A stretch of DNA of 64,000 nucleotides, from positions 1,302,001 through 1,366,000 of the forward strand of contig NZ_JACHMJ010000001.1 of the NCBI RefSeq assembly GCF_014204935.1, given 5' to 3'. The stretch comes from Conyzicola lurida. Its GTDB lineage: Bacteria; Actinomycetota; Actinomycetes; Actinomycetales; Microbacteriaceae. The stretch's first letter is position 1; every line of letters starts with the position of its first letter. Both the position numbers and the translations under genes were made by a program. This document shows, in pieces, positions 28,529 through 39,800 of this stretch. The notes below the pieces were generated by a model. It was not told where the DNA came from, searched no databases, and worked only from the letters and a program-made list of their open reading frames with translations.

Positions 28529-29915
28529 CTTTTTTCAAGCCCTGCCCGGCGAGCTCGGACCCGTCCACTTCGTCGGAATCGGCGGCTCGGGCATGAGCGG
28601 TATCGCCCGCCTCTTCCTCGCCGCCGGGCACACCGTCACCGGCTCGGACCGCAGCGAGAACCACAACACGGAGGCCCTGCGCGAGCTCGGCGCGACCGTC
28701 CACATCGGCCACGCGGCATCCAATCTCGGCGACGCCGACGCTCTGGTCTTCACCGGCGCCCTCTGGCCGGACAATCCCGAGTACCTGCTCGCGGTCGAGC
28801 GCGGTATCCCGGTGCTGCACCGTTCGCAGGCGCTCGCCTGGCTCATCAACGGCCAGCGCCTCATCGCGGTCGCCGGAGCGCACGGCAAGACCACGTCGAC
28901 CGGCATGATCATCACGGCGCTGCTCGAGCTCGGCGCCGACCCCAGTTTCGTCAACGGCGGCGTCATCCAGTCGATCGGCACGAGTGCCGCGGCCGGATCG
29001 GGCGAACTGTTCGTCATCGAAGCCGACGAGTCCGACCGGTCGTTCCTGCTCTACGACAAGGCCGTCGCCCTCGTCACCAACGTCGACGCCGACCACCTCG
29101 ACCTCTACGGCAGCCACGAGGCGTTCGACGAGGCGTTCGTCGAATTCACGTCGACGGCGCGCGAACTCGTCGTGATTTCGAGCGACGACGCCGGCGCCGT
29201 GCGCGTCACCGGTGCCCTGCGCGAGGTCGCCGATGCGCCGCGCATCGTCACCTTCGGCGAGGATGCCGCGGCCGACGTGCGCATCCACTCGATCGTGGCC
29301 GACGGGCCCGTCGCGTTCACCGTGACCTGGCAGGGCGTCGACTACGCCGCCCGCCTCCGCGTCCCCGGCGTGCACAACGCGCTGAACGCCGCGGGCGCCT
29401 TCGCCGTGCTCGTCGGACTCGGCTTCGACCCGTCCGACGTGCTCGCCGGAATCGAACTCTTCGGTGGCACCGAGCGTCGCTTCGAACTGCACGGGGTCGT
29501 GCGCGGTGTCAGCGTCTACGACGACTACGCGCACCACCCGACCGAGGTCGCCGCTGCCCTGTCCGCGGCGCGCAGCGTCGTCGGCAGCGGACGCCTGATC
29601 GCTATTCACCAGCCGCACCTCTACAGCCGCACGCAGCTCATGGCCGGCGACTTCGCCAAGGTCTACGAGGAGCTCGCCGACGCGACGATCGTGCTCGACG
29701 TGTACGGAGCCCGCGAGGACCCCGTGCCCGGCGTCACCGGGGCGCTCGTCTCCGAGCGTTTCGTCGACCCGTCGCGCGTGAGCTACCTGCCCGACTGGCA
29801 GGCCGCCGCCGACCACGCCGCCGAGATCGCACGCGAGGGCGACATCATCATGACGCTGAGCTGTGGTGACGTGTACCGCATCGTGCCGCAGGTCCTCGAC
29901 GCCCTCTCCGAGTAA
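28515..29915 (+). CDS. murC: UDP-MurNAc-amino acid ligase MurC
   Basis: Adds the first stem residue to UDP-MurNAc; 466 aa. N-terminal [20 protein letters not shown]-loop [12 protein letters not shown] (K125), [23 protein letters not shown] and [16 protein letters not shown] are all present. The added residue is L-Ala in most bacteria and Gly in group B peptidoglycans of Microbacteriaceae; sequence alone does not decide. Overlaps murG by 14 nt. Confidence 0.95.
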   Translation: MIYPDFFQALPGELGPVHFVGIGGSGMSGIARLFLAAGHTVTGSDRSENHNTEALRELGATVHIGHAASNLGDADALVFTGALWPDNPEYLLAVERGIPVLHRSQALAWLINGQRLIAVAGAHGKTTSTGMIITALLELGADPSFVNGGVIQSIGTSAAAGSGELFVIEADESDRSFLLYDKAVALVTNVDADHLDLYGSHEAFDEAFVEFTSTARELVVISSDDAGAVRVTGALREVADAPRIVTFGEDAAADVRIHSIVADGPVAFTVTWQGVDYAARLRVPGVHNALNAAGAFAVLVGLGFDPSDVLAGIELFGGTERRFELHGVVRGVSVYDDYAHHPTEVAAALSAARSVVGSGRLIAIHQPHLYSRTQLMAGDFAKVYEELADATIVLDVYGAREDPVPGVTGALVSERFVDPSRVSYLPDWQAAADHAAEIAREGDIIMTLSCGDVYRIVPQVLDALSE

Positions 29916-29923
29916 CCCGTCCG

Positions 29924-31417
29924 ATGAAGCGTCCCGAGGGTTTCGACCCACCCGCACCCGGCAGCGACGACACCCCCACGGGCCGGCGTCGCCGCGGCGA
30001 CAAGCCGGCCACGCAGCCGGCACAGCCCGTGCCGCCTGTGCAGCCCACGCGGCCGGTGCGCCCGCCGACCCGTCCGGTCGCGCCCGGGGGTGCCGCCGGG
30101 CGTCCGGAACCGGCGCCGGAGTCGACGCGTCCCGCGACGCCGTCCAGCCCTGCCGTACCGTCCTCGCCGCCGCGCCGGCCGGCGTCGCCGAACGCCGGCG
30201 GTCCGTCGGCGCCGCGCCGCCCCGTTCTGCCGTCGTCCGCCGGCCCGCGCACTGCTGTCGCGCCCGCCTCTGCCGCGACGCCGTCCCCGTCACCTTCGGC
30301 ACCGTCGTCTCCGTCGTCTCCGTCGGCGAGCCCGCCCACCGCGAACGCCCCGTCCGTAGCGCAGTCAGCGCGCCCGGCCTCCGCGTCGTCGATGAAACGC
30401 CCCGGATCGCCCGTGACCACGCCGGAACCGGAACCGGAAACGACAGAGAAGCGCCGCCTCTTCGGGCGTCGATCCACGGACGCTCCCGGCGCGACCCGTA
30501 CCACGGCGCCGTCCGGGCCCGTCGTTCCGCCGACCGCGACGCCGGCACAGGGCACGCCCGCACAGGGCACGCCCGCACAGGGCAGACCTGCGCAGGGCAC
30601 GCCCGCGCCGGGCCGCCGGGTCCCCGCCGCCGCCCAGACCGAGCGATCCGCACGTCGTGAGCTCGCCCGCGCCGCCCGCGCGCGCAAACGCTTCGAAAAA
30701 GACGAGGTCAAACGCTTCACCCGGCGATCGCGCTCGCGCCGGACGGTCTGGCTCTCGGTCGGCGGCGTGTTCGTCGTGCTCGGTGCCCTCCTCGCGGTCG
30801 CCGTGTTCTCGCCGCTGCTGGCACTCCGTACCGTGCAGGTCGACGGTGCCTCCCGGGTGAGCGCCGCCGAGGTGCAGGAAGCGGTCGAATCCCAGCTCGG
30901 CACCTCGCTCGCCCTCATCGACTACGGCACGATCACCGATCAGCTCGCGAAGTTCCCGCTCATCCGCAGCTACGTCACCGAGCTGGTGCCGCCGAACACG
31001 CTCGTCATCCATCTGGTCGAGCGTGCGCCGGTCGGTGCCGTCGTCAACGGTGCCGAGTTCGAGCTGCTCGATCCGGCCGGGATCGTGGTGCAGACGAGCG
31101 AGACGCGTCCGGAGGGTGTGCCGCTCATCGACGTCGGCACGGAGGACGCGGACAGCGTCGCCTACCGTTCGGTCGTCGAAGTGCTGCTGAGCCTGCCTGC
31201 CGAGCTGCTCGCCCAGGTCGACACCATCTCGGCGACGACGAAGGACAACGTGACGTTTTCGCTGCGCGGCGTCGGACAGACGGTGGTGTGGGGCAGTTCC
31301 GACCGCTCCGACTACAAGGCGAGCGTCCTCGCCGGCATCGTCGCGCAGCAGGAGCCCGACGCCCTCGTCGAGTTCGACGTCTCCGCGCCCGGCAGCGTCG
31401 TCGTCACACCCCGCTGA
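29924..31417 (+). CDS. ftsQ: Cell division protein FtsQ with long Pro/Ala-rich cytoplasmic region
   Basis: Bitopic divisome protein, 497 aa. Residues 1-273 are cytoplasmic, highly Pro/Ala/Arg/Thr-rich and probably disordered; they include a 15-bp tandem repeat giving AQGTP units. A transmembrane helix (~275-300) is followed by a POTRA domain (LRTVQVDGASRVSAAEVQ) and the FtsQ C-terminal domain. The cytoplasmic part is several times longer than in E. coli FtsQ. It lies 8 nt after murC. Confidence 0.88.
   Translation: MKRPEGFDPPAPGSDDTPTGRRRRGDKPATQPAQPVPPVQPTRPVRPPTRPVAPGGAAGRPEPAPESTRPATPSSPAVPSSPPRRPASPNAGGPSAPRRPVLPSSAGPRTAVAPASAATPSPSPSAPSSPSSPSASPPTANAPSVAQSARPASASSMKRPGSPVTTPEPEPETTEKRRLFGRRSTDAPGATRTTAPSGPVVPPTATPAQGTPAQGTPAQGRPAQGTPAPGRRVPAAAQTERSARRELARAARARKRFEKDEVKRFTRRSRSRRTVWLSVGGVFVVLGALLAVAVFSPLLALRTVQVDGASRVSAAEVQEAVESQLGTSLALIDYGTITDQLAKFPLIRSYVTELVPPNTLVIHLVERAPVGAVVNGAEFELLDPAGIVVQTSETRPEGVPLIDVGTEDADSVAYRSVVEVLLSLPAELLAQVDTISATTKDNVTFSLRGVGQTVVWGSSDRSDYKASVLAGIVAQQEPDALVEFDVSAPGSVVVTPR
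30545..30604 (+). repeat. 15-bp tandem repeat, four copies, within ftsQ
   Basis: Units at 30545, 30560, 30575 and 30590. The first two are identical (GCACAGGGCACGCCC); the third (GCACAGGGCAGACCT) and fourth (GCGCAGGGCACGCCC) are diverged. In frame, encoding A-Q-G-T/R-P. Confidence 0.9.
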
Positions 31418-31623
31418 TCCACGGCCGTCGGGTCGCGGTGGGTGCGTGGAGACGAGGCAACTGACACTCTTTCGCCGCCGACTTTCCGACACGCTGGAAA
31501 ACCTGCCCGACGCGGGGGAGGGCCCGACCTACCCTCAGAGCAGTAAATATAAACTGAGTATAACTTTAGACCTCAAGTAGAGGTTGAGAGTTTCAGCCCC
31601 ACATTCTCCAGCGGAGGCCGGAC
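31418..31623 (+). other. ftsQ-ftsZ intergenic region with AT-rich promoter island
   Basis: 206 nt. The island at 31541-31570 has overlapping -10-like hexamers (TAAACT at 31550-31555, TATAAC at 31559-31564) in otherwise GC-rich DNA, suggesting that ftsZ has its own promoter besides read-through from the dcw operon. No clear -35 seen. A GGAGG ribosome site precedes the ftsZ GTG. Confidence 0.55.
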
Positions 31624-32781
31624 GTGACTTCAAACCAAAACTACCTAGCCGTCATCAAAGTCGTCGGCATAGGCGGCGGCGGCGTCAACGCCGTCAACCG
31701 CATGATCGAACTCGGTCTGCGCGGCGTCGAATTCATCGCCATCAACACCGACGCCCAGGCGCTGCTCATGAGCGACGCCGACGTCAAGCTCGACGTCGGA
31801 CGCGAGCTCACCCGCGGTCTCGGCGCCGGTGCGGACCCCGAGGTCGGCCGTCGCGCCGCCGAGGACCACGCCGAAGAGATCGAGGAAGCCCTCGCGGGCG
31901 CCGACATGGTCTTCGTCACCGCGGGCGAGGGCGGCGGTACCGGTACCGGTGGCGCTCCCGTGGTCGCCCGCATCGCCAAGTCGATCGGCGCGCTCACCAT
32001 CGGTGTCGTCACGAAGCCCTTCGGCTTCGAGGGCAAGCGCCGCTCGTCGCAGGCCGAGATCGGTGTCTCCAGCCTCAAGAACGAGGTCGACACCCTCATC
32101 GTCGTCCCGAACGACCGCCTGCTCGAGATCAGCGACCGCGGCATCAGCATGCTCGAGGCCTTCGCGACCGCCGACCAGGTGCTCCTCGCCGGCGTCCAGG
32201 GCATCACCGACCTCATCACGACCCCGGGTCTGATCAACCTCGACTTCGCCGACGTCAAGTCGGTCATGCAGGGTGCGGGTTCCGCGCTCATGGGCATCGG
32301 TTCCGCCCGCGGCGCCGACCGCTCGATCAAGGCAGCCGAACTCGCCGTCGCGAGCCCGCTGCTGGAGGCGAGCATCGACGGTGCGCACGGTGTGCTCATC
32401 TCGATCCAGGGTGGGTCCAACCTCGGTATCTTCGAGATCAACGACGCCGCACGCCTGATCCAGGAGGCCGTGCACCCCGAGGCCAACATCATCTTCGGTG
32501 CGGTGATCGACGACACCCTCGGCGACGAGGTGCGCGTCACGGTCATCGCGGCCGGATTCGACGGGGGAGAGCCGGTGCCGAAGGCACTCGACGCCAAGCG
32601 CACCAACTTCGTCGCCGCGGAGGCCGGCACCTCGGCCGCTCCGGCCGAGCGCCCCGCCGAGCCCAAGGCCGAGCCGGCCGCGTGGACGCCGGAACCCGAG
32701 AGCATCCCCTCGGCTCCCGTCGACCGCACGTTCGACGACGACGAGAACAACGACCTCGACATCCCCGACTTCCTGAAGTAG
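31624..32781 (+). CDS. ftsZ: Cell division GTPase FtsZ
   Basis: Tubulin-like GTPase forming the Z ring; 385 aa. [18 protein letters not shown] begins the Rossmann fold; the tubulin signature GGGTGTG is at residues 103-109; the T7-loop region [11 protein letters not shown] follows. The C-terminal peptide DLDIPDFLK, which binds FtsZ partners such as SepF, is intact after a ~60-residue linker. Confidence 0.98.
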   Translation: MTSNQNYLAVIKVVGIGGGGVNAVNRMIELGLRGVEFIAINTDAQALLMSDADVKLDVGRELTRGLGAGADPEVGRRAAEDHAEEIEEALAGADMVFVTAGEGGGTGTGGAPVVARIAKSIGALTIGVVTKPFGFEGKRRSSQAEIGVSSLKNEVDTLIVVPNDRLLEISDRGISMLEAFATADQVLLAGVQGITDLITTPGLINLDFADVKSVMQGAGSALMGIGSARGADRSIKAAELAVASPLLEASIDGAHGVLISIQGGSNLGIFEINDAARLIQEAVHPEANIIFGAVIDDTLGDEVRVTVIAAGFDGGEPVPKALDAKRTNFVAAEAGTSAAPAERPAEPKAEPAAWTPEPESIPSAPVDRTFDDDENNDLDIPDFLK

Positions 32782-33483
32782 GTGGAACCCCTCGCCGACC
32801 GCCTCGCGCTCGTCCGGTCCTCCGTGGCCGACGCGGTGCGCGAGGCGGGTCGCGCCGACGGCGACGTCACGACCATCGTCGTGACCAAATTCCATCCGGC
32901 GAGCCTCGTCCGCGAACTCGCCGCCCTGGGTGTCGTGGACGTCGGCGAGAACCGCCAGCAGGAAGCGGTGGAGAAGGCGGCCGAGCTCGCCGACCTGGGT
33001 CTGCGCTGGCACTTCATCGGGCAGCTGCAGAGCAAAAAGACCCGCAGCGTGCTCCGTTTCGCCACCGCCATCCACTCTCTCGACCGGCCGTCGCTCGTGA
33101 CGGCGCTCGGCTCGGCCCTGCAGAGCCCCGTGGATGCCGCGTCCGGCGTCACCACGATCGACGCGTTCATCCAGCTCAACCTGACCGACGATCCCGCACG
33201 CGGCGGCGTGAACCCGGCCGACCTCGAGACGTTCGCGGAATCGGTGCTGGCCACCGACCGCATCCGGCTTCGCGGCCTGATGGCGGTCGCGCCGATCGAC
33301 GCCGACCCGCGTCGGGCCTTCGCGGGGGTGCGCGCCCTCGGCGAGCGGCTCACGGCTCTCGCGCCGGGTGCCACGGGCCTGTCGATGGGCATGTCCGGCG
33401 ACTACCGCGAGGCGGTCCTGGAAGGCGCGACACACCTGCGAATAGGCACGGCAATCACGGGAAACCGCCCGGTCGCCGGTTAA
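32782..33483 (+). CDS. YggS-family PLP homeostasis protein
   Basis: Pyridoxal-phosphate-binding alanine-racemase-fold protein without known catalytic activity, 233 aa. VTKFHP carries the PLP lysine (K36); [20 protein letters not shown] and [26 protein letters not shown] are family signatures. GTG directly abuts the ftsZ stop. The pgeF/YfiH gene that often separates ftsZ and yggS elsewhere is absent. Confidence 0.93.
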   Translation: MEPLADRLALVRSSVADAVREAGRADGDVTTIVVTKFHPASLVRELAALGVVDVGENRQQEAVEKAAELADLGLRWHFIGQLQSKKTRSVLRFATAIHSLDRPSLVTALGSALQSPVDAASGVTTIDAFIQLNLTDDPARGGVNPADLETFAESVLATDRIRLRGLMAVAPIDADPRRAFAGVRALGERLTALAPGATGLSMGMSGDYREAVLEGATHLRIGTAITGNRPVAG

Positions 33484-33486
33484 TCT
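33481..33486 (+). promoter_or_regulatory. Putative -10 (TAATCT) before sepF
   Basis: TAATCT overlaps the yggS stop codon, with CGGAGG at about 33506-33511 before the sepF ATG. It may be an internal promoter. Confidence 0.35.
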
Positions 33487-33517
33487 TGCAGCACGAGCTA
33501 TACACCGGAGGATCACA

Positions 33518-34006
33518 ATGGCCAACCCACTGCGCAAGACCATGGTTTACCTTGGCCTCGCTGACGAAGAATACGACTACGAAGCAGCGCAGCCGAGTGC
33601 CCCGGTGGCGCCCGTCGCCACCACGCCCCAGAACGCCACCAACACCGCGCCTGCCGCGACGCGCGCCCCGGTAACCCCGCTGCGCCGTCCCACGGCAGCA
33701 CGCCAGGCAGGACCAGCTGAAATGAACGAAATTCTCACGGTGCACCCGCAGCACTACAAGGACGCGCAGGTCATCGCCGAGAACTTCCGCGAGGGCATCC
33801 CCGTCATCATCAACCTCTCGCAGATGAGCGAACCCGATGCCCGTCGTCTGGTCGACTTCGCGAGCGGCCTGTCGCAGGGCCTCTACGGCAAGATCGAGCG
33901 CGTGACCGGCAAGGTCTTCCTGCTCTCGCCCGCGCACGTCATCGTGAGCGGCGACCACGCCGAAGCCGAGACGGACGTCGAAGCATCCTTCTTCTCGCAG
34001 CAGTGA
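33518..34006 (+). CDS. sepF: Cell division protein SepF
   Basis: FtsZ membrane anchor in actinobacteria, 162 aa. N-terminal amphipathic membrane-binding helix ([16 protein letters not shown]), a Pro/Thr/Ala-rich linker, then the SepF core ([51 protein letters not shown]). Strong GGAGG ribosome site. Confidence 0.95.
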   Translation: MANPLRKTMVYLGLADEEYDYEAAQPSAPVAPVATTPQNATNTAPAATRAPVTPLRRPTAARQAGPAEMNEILTVHPQHYKDAQVIAENFREGIPVIINLSQMSEPDARRLVDFASGLSQGLYGKIERVTGKVFLLSPAHVIVSGDHAEAETDVEASFFSQQ

Positions 34007-34040
34007 TCCCCGCTCCAGCCGCGACAGCGGTGTTCCACGC

Positions 34041-34340
34041 ATGAATACCGGTGTCTCGATCGTCGCCACGATCCTAGCGATCGCCCTGAACCTGTTCGTC
34101 CTCATCATGTGGGCGCGGTTCGTGCTCGACCTGGTGGCGATGCTCGCCCGTGAATGGCGGCCCCGTGGCCCGCTGCTGATCGTCGCGGAACTCGTCTACA
34201 CGATCACCGATCCTCCGGTGAAGGCTGTACGCCGGGTAGTCCCGCCCCTGCGCGCGGGAGGGATCGTCATCGATTTTTCCTGGAGCATCGTACTCATCGC
34301 GGCGATTATTCTCGGCGCGATCGTCTCGGGATTCAGGTAA
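34041..34340 (+). CDS. YggT-family membrane protein
   Basis: Small integral membrane protein, 99 aa, with helices at ~7-28 and ~75-98 and the YggT pattern YTITDPPVKAVRRVVPPLRAGGIVIDFS between them. Encoded between sepF and wag31 in most actinobacteria; function in division or growth is not established. Confidence 0.9.
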   Translation: MNTGVSIVATILAIALNLFVLIMWARFVLDLVAMLAREWRPRGPLLIVAELVYTITDPPVKAVRRVVPPLRAGGIVIDFSWSIVLIAAIILGAIVSGFR

Positions 34341-34354
34341 CGGCTTCACCGTTG

Positions 34355-34360
34355 TACTCT
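34355..34360 (+). promoter_or_regulatory. Putative -10 (TACTCT) for wag31
   Basis: TACTCT lies ~100 nt before the wag31 ATG, giving a long leader (34368-34461). Weak evidence. Confidence 0.3.
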
Positions 34361-34461
34361 GGACTGATTGATCCGGAGCGATCCACAGTTCCATCGACGC
34401 AGTATCAGTGGCGTTAACTCAGCGCTACATCCAGTTCAAGAAAGTGTTAGAGGTGACGGAT

Positions 34462-35337
34462 ATGGCTTTGACTCCTGAAGACGTAGTCAACAAGCGGTTC
34501 CAACCGACCAAATTTCGCGAAGGCTACGACCAGGACGAAGTCGACGACTTCCTCGACGAAGTTGTCGTCGAGCTGCGTCGCCTGAACCAGGAGAACGAAG
34601 AGCTCCGCCAGCGTCTGATCGCGAGCGACTCGCGCATCAACGAGCTGCAGCGCAGCGCCGGCCAGAACGGCTCCGCGCCGAGCTTCTCTGCCCCGGCCGA
34701 ATCCGCGCAGGAGCAGGCCGAGCCCGTCCAGGAGCAGGCAGCGCCCGAGCCCGTCGCAGCGCCCGAGCCGTTCGTCGCTCCGGCACCGCAGTACGCGGCG
34801 CCCACGGCCTATGCGGCTCCCGCGCCGGTCACCGACCCCGCCGTCGACCCCAACAACACGAACAACCTCCTGCAGCTGGCCCGCCGCCTGCACGAGGAGC
34901 ACGTCCGTGAGGGTGTCGAGAAGCGTGACGCTCTGATCGCCGAAGGCCAGGAGCAGGCGACCCGCCTCGTGCAGGAAGCCACCGCCGCCCAGCAGGCCGC
35001 CGCTCAGGAAGCAGCAGCGGCCCAGCAGGCAGCAGCTCAGGAGGCGGAGGCCGCCCAGCGCGCCAAGCTCTCCACCATCGAGGCGGAGCGCCAGCAGCTC
35101 GAGGCCGAGCGCCAGCAGCTCGAGAACCGCGTCGAAGAGCTCCGCAACTTCGAGCGCGAGTACCGCCTCAAGCTGAAGAGCTACATCGAGGGCCAGTTGC
35201 GCGAGCTCGACTCGAACAACGTCATCGGTTCCACCGAGGCTCCCACGTCGACGCCCCCAGCGTCGCCGTACGCCGCCCAGTCCGCCGCGCAGCCCGCAGC
35301 GGGCGCCAACTACACGGGCTTTGGCGGAAACAACTAG
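34462..35337 (+). CDS. wag31: Polar growth protein DivIVA/Wag31
   Basis: Coiled-coil protein marking cell poles and directing apical growth; 291 aa. The DivIVA N-terminal domain (TPEDVVNKRFQPTKFREGYDQDEVDDFLDEVV) is followed by a coiled coil, a Pro/Ala/Gln-rich linker and a second long coiled coil rich in Ala/Gln/Glu repeats (QQAAAQEA; IEAERQQLEAERQQLE). ATG 34462 preferred over GTG 34408 because AGAGGTG precedes it and MALTPEDV is the family start. Confidence 0.95.
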   Translation: MALTPEDVVNKRFQPTKFREGYDQDEVDDFLDEVVVELRRLNQENEELRQRLIASDSRINELQRSAGQNGSAPSFSAPAESAQEQAEPVQEQAAPEPVAAPEPFVAPAPQYAAPTAYAAPAPVTDPAVDPNNTNNLLQLARRLHEEHVREGVEKRDALIAEGQEQATRLVQEATAAQQAAAQEAAAAQQAAAQEAEAAQRAKLSTIEAERQQLEAERQQLENRVEELRNFEREYRLKLKSYIEGQLRELDSNNVIGSTEAPTSTPPASPYAAQSAAQPAAGANYTGFGGNN

Positions 35338-35890
35338 CACTGCCGCGACGGCCAGTGCGCCGAAGGTCAGGATTCTGGCCCTCGTCGTACTGGCCGTCGT
35401 TGCCGTGTGCGTGTTCGCGATCGACCAGGTGGCGAAGTATCTCGTCGTCGAGAACCTGACCGAACGCCAGCCGGTCGCCGTCATCGGCGAGCTGCTGCAG
35501 TTCACCTTCGTGCGCAACCCGGGTGCGGCGTTCTCGCTGTTCAGCGGCACCACGTGGATCTTCGCGATCATCGCCACCGCCGTCGCCGTCTTCATCGTCG
35601 TCTTCGCCCGACGCATCCGCTCCATCGCCTGGGCCGTGCTGTTCGGCCTGCTGCTCGGGGGTAACCTGGGCAACCTGTTCGACCGTCTCTTCCGCGAACC
35701 GGGCTTCGGCGTCGGCCACGTCATCGACTTCATCCAGATCTATTGGTTTCCGGCGATCTTCAACGTCGCCGACATGGCCATCGTCGTCAGTATGGGAATT
35801 TTCATCGTGTTGACCATCAAGGGCGTCGGCCTCGCCGGCAGTCGAGAAACCAGCAGAACCGCGGATGCCGCGGCTCAGGACATCTCCTGA
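35321..35890 (+). CDS. lspA: Lipoprotein signal peptidase (signal peptidase II)
   Basis: Aspartyl membrane protease cleaving prolipoprotein signal peptides; 189 aa with four helices. The catalytic pair is in GNLFDRL (D121) and FNVADMAI (D151). [10 protein letters not shown] is also conserved. TTG 35321 overlaps wag31 by 17 nt; no later start would keep helix 1 intact. Confidence 0.94.
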   Translation: MAETTSTAATASAPKVRILALVVLAVVAVCVFAIDQVAKYLVVENLTERQPVAVIGELLQFTFVRNPGAAFSLFSGTTWIFAIIATAVAVFIVVFARRIRSIAWAVLFGLLLGGNLGNLFDRLFREPGFGVGHVIDFIQIYWFPAIFNVADMAIVVSMGIFIVLTIKGVGLAGSRETSRTADAAAQDIS

Positions 35891-36810
35891 TGGAGAACCG
35901 CAGCCTGCCCGTCCCCGACGGTCTCGAAGGCGTCCGGGTCGACTCGGCCCTCGCCAAGCTCCTCGGCTTCTCCCGCACGTTCGCGGCCGAGGTCGCCGAG
36001 GCCGGGGGAGTGACCGCCGACGGCGTCGTCCTCGGCAAGTCCGACCGCCTGACCGCCGACTCCTGGCTCGAGGTCTCGTGGGAGAACAAGCACGCCCCTG
36101 TGGTCGTGCCCGTCGTGGTGAGCGACCTCGGGATCGTCTACGACGACGACGACTTCGTGGTCGTCGACAAGCCCGTCGGCGTCGCCGCGCACCCCTCCGT
36201 GGGGTGGACAGGACCCACCGTGCTCGGCGCCCTCGCGGGCGGCGGCATCCGGGTGTCGACCTCCGGGGCCGCCGAACGCGCCGGAATCGTGCACCGCCTC
36301 GACGCCGGCACGAGCGGCCTGATGGTCGTCGCCAAGTCGGAGCGCGCCTACACCGAGCTCAAGCGCCAGTTCCACGACCGCGAGGTCTCGAAGATCTACC
36401 ACGCCGTCGTGCAGGGCCACCCCGACCCTCTCGCGGGAACCATCGACGCCCCCATCGGCCGCCACCCCGGCAGCTCGTGGAAGTTCGCGGTCACCGCCGA
36501 CGGCAAACCCTCGGTCACGCACTACGAGACGCTCGAGGCGTTCCCCAGCGCGTCCCTGCTCGAGATCAACCTCGAAACGGGCCGCACGCACCAGATCCGG
36601 GTGCACATGGCTGCGCAGCGGCATCCCTGTGTCGGCGACGCCATGTACGGGGCCGACCCGTCCATCTCTGCCCGCCTGGGACTCGCCCGGCAGTGGCTGC
36701 ACGCCATGAAGCTCGAATTCACGCACCCCGGCACGGGTGACCGCGTGCGGTTCGAGAGCCGGTATCCGGATGACCTGCAGCACGCCCTCAATGTCCTCCG
36801 TGAGGCTTAG
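35890..36810 (+). CDS. rluD: 23S rRNA pseudouridine synthase, RluD-type
   Basis: Pseudouridylates large-subunit rRNA; 306 aa. N-terminal S4-like domain ([16 protein letters not shown]), catalytic [11 protein letters not shown] (D138), and [24 protein letters not shown] shares one base with the lspA stop (TGATG), implying coupling. Confidence 0.92.
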   Translation: MENRSLPVPDGLEGVRVDSALAKLLGFSRTFAAEVAEAGGVTADGVVLGKSDRLTADSWLEVSWENKHAPVVVPVVVSDLGIVYDDDDFVVVDKPVGVAAHPSVGWTGPTVLGALAGGGIRVSTSGAAERAGIVHRLDAGTSGLMVVAKSERAYTELKRQFHDREVSKIYHAVVQGHPDPLAGTIDAPIGRHPGSSWKFAVTADGKPSVTHYETLEAFPSASLLEINLETGRTHQIRVHMAAQRHPCVGDAMYGADPSISARLGLARQWLHAMKLEFTHPGTGDRVRFESRYPDDLQHALNVLREA

Positions 36811-36855
36811 TCTTAACTTCTTCCGGTCGTTCGTTCTTTCTTAGTCGGAGTTGTT

Positions 36856-39800
36856 TTGCCCAGTAACGATTCATTCGTTCACCTGCACGTCCACAGCGAG
36901 TACTCGATGCTCGACGGAGCGGCGCGCGTCGGTCCGCTGATGAAAGCGGCGGCGGCCGAGGGTATGCCCGCGATCGCCATGACCGACCACGGCAACATGT
37001 TCGGCGCCTACGACTTCTGGAAGCAGGCGACCGCCAACGGCGTGAAGCCGATCATCGGCACCGAGGCGTACATCACCCCGGGCACGGCCCGCGGCGACCG
37101 CACTCGTGTGCGCTGGGGCGGTCAGCACCAGAACCAGGACGACGTCGGTGGTTCCGGTTCGTACACCCACATGACGCTGCTCTCCGAGAACAACGAGGGC
37201 ATGCACAACCTGTTCCGGCTGTCGTCGCTCGCCTCGATCGAGGGCTTCTACTTCAAGCCCCGCATGGACCGCGAGCTGCTCAGCCAGTACGGCAAGGGCA
37301 TCATCGCGACCACCGGCTGCGTCGGTGGCGAAGTGCAGACCCGGCTGCGGCTCGGGCAGTACGAGGAGGCCCGGCAGGCGGCATCCGATTTTCAGGACAT
37401 CTTCGGCAAGGGCAACTTCTTCGCCGAGGTCATGGACCACGGCATCGACATCGAACGCCGCACCATGGAAGACCTCTTCCGCCTCGCGAAAGAACTCGAC
37501 CTGCCGCTCGTCGCCACCAACGACCTGCACTACACGCACGCGCACGACTCGACCGCGCACGCGGCTCTGCTCTGCGTGCAGTCGGCGTCGACGCTCGACG
37601 ACCCCAACCGCTTCAAGTTCGACTCCGACGAGTTCTACCTCAAGTCGGCCGCGCAGATGCGCCACCTGTTCCGCGACCACCCCGAGGCCTGCGACAACAC
37701 GCTGTTGATCGCCGAGCGCTGCGAGGTCAACTTCGAGCACCGCGACCTCATGCCGCGCTTCCCGGTGCCGGAGGGCGAGACCGAGGCCAGCTGGTTCGAG
37801 AAGGAGGTGGCGGCGGGCATGATGCGCCGCTTCCACAACGCGCCGAGCGAGGCGCACCTCGCGCAAGCCAAGTACGAGGTCGACGTCATCAAGCAGATGG
37901 GCTTCCCCGGCTACTTCCTCGTGGTCGCCGACTTCATCACCTGGGCGAAGCAGCAAGGAATCCGCGTCGGCCCCGGCCGTGGTTCCGCCGCCGGTTCCAT
38001 GGCGTCGTACGCGATGGGCATCACCGAGCTCGACCCGCTGGCCCACGGCCTCATCTTCGAGCGCTTCCTCAACCCCGACCGCGTCTCCATGCCCGACGTC
38101 GACGTCGACTTCGACGACCGGCGACGCGGCGAAGTGATCCGCTACGTCACCGACAAGTACGGCGACGACCGCGTCGCGCAGATCGTCACCTACGGGACGA
38201 TCAAGGCCAAGCAGGCGCTCAAGGACTCCTCGCGCGTGCTCGGTATGCCCTACTCGGTCGGCGAGAAGCTGACCAAGGCGATGCCGCCCGCCATCATGGG
38301 CAAGGACATCGCCCTCGGCGACATCATGAACAAGGATGCGCCGCGCTGGAAAGAGGCGAGCGACATCCGCGCGGTCATCGAGACCGACATGGAGGCCGCC
38401 AAGGTCTTCGAGACGGCGCTCGGCATCGAGAACCTGAAGCGCCAGTGGGGTGTGCACGCCGCCGGCGTCATCCTCTCGGCCGAACCGCTGCTCGACGTGC
38501 TTCCGATCATGAAGCGCGAAGACGACGGCGCCATCATCACCCAGTTCGACCAGCCGCCGCTGGAAGACCTCGGGCTGATCAAAATGGACTTCCTCGGTCT
38601 GCGCAACCTGACCATCATCGAAGACGCGCTCAAGATGATCGAGAAGAACACGGGCTCCAAGCTCGTGATCGAAGACCTCGACCTCGACGCCGACCAGAAG
38701 ACCTACGACCTGCTGGCCCGCGGTGACACGCTGGGTGTGTTCCAGCTCGACGGCGGGCCCATGCGCGCCCTGCTCAAGCAGCTCAAGCCGACCAGCTTCG
38801 AAGACATCTCGGCCGTCATCGCGCTCTACCGCCCCGGCCCCATGGGCATGAACTCGCACACCAACTACGCGCTGCGTAAGAACGGTCTGCAGGCGATCGA
38901 GGCGATCCACCCGGAGCTCGAAGAGCCGCTGCGCGAGAGCCTCGGCATCACGTACGGCCTCATCGTCTACCAAGAGCAAGTGATGTTCGTGGCGCAGAAG
39001 GTCGCCGGGTTCTCGCTCGGTCAAGCCGACGTGCTGCGCCGCGCCATGGGTAAGAAGAAGAAGAGCGAGCTGGACAAGCAGTTCGCCGACTTCGAGGCCG
39101 GCATGATCGGCAACGGCTACAGCGCCGCCGCGGTGAAGGTGCTCTGGGACACCCTGATGCCCTTCGCCGACTACGCCTTCAACAAGGCGCACTCGGCCGG
39201 CTACGGCGTGCTCAGCTACTGGACCGCCTACCTCAAGGCCAACTTCCCCGCGGAGTACATGGCCGCGCTGCTCACCAGCGTCGGCGATTCCAAAGACAAG
39301 CTCGGCATGTACCTCAACGAGTGCCGCCGCATGGGCATCAAGGTGCTCGCGCCCGACGTGAACGAGTCGTTCGTCGACTTCACCGCCGTTCCGAGCGCCG
39401 ACGGCACCGTCGGCGACATCCGCTTCGGACTCGGCGCGGTGCGCAACGTCGGAGCCAACGTGGTCGAGGGAATCCGCTCGTCGCGCGAGGCCAAGGGGCG
39501 TTTCGAGTCGTTCCACGACTTCCTCGCCAAGGTGCCGCTGCAGGTCACCAACAAGCGCACGGTCGAATCGCTCATCAAGGCCGGCGCGTTCGACTCGCTC
39601 GGTTCGACCCGGCGCGCGCTGCTCGAGATCCACGAGGACGCCGTCGACGGCTCGGTCAACGTCAAGCGCACGGAGGCCACCGGGCAGGCCGGCTTCGACT
39701 TCGACAGCCTGTTCGACGAACCGCAGGAGACCAGCAAGGTCCCCGACCGGCCCGAGTGGGCCAAGCGCGACAAGCTCGCGTTCGAACGCGAGATGCTCGG

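Noticed and set aside
30545-30604. CRISPR-like repeat in ftsQ
   Set aside because: Units are 15 bp, contiguous and in frame with no spacers; it is a coding tandem repeat.
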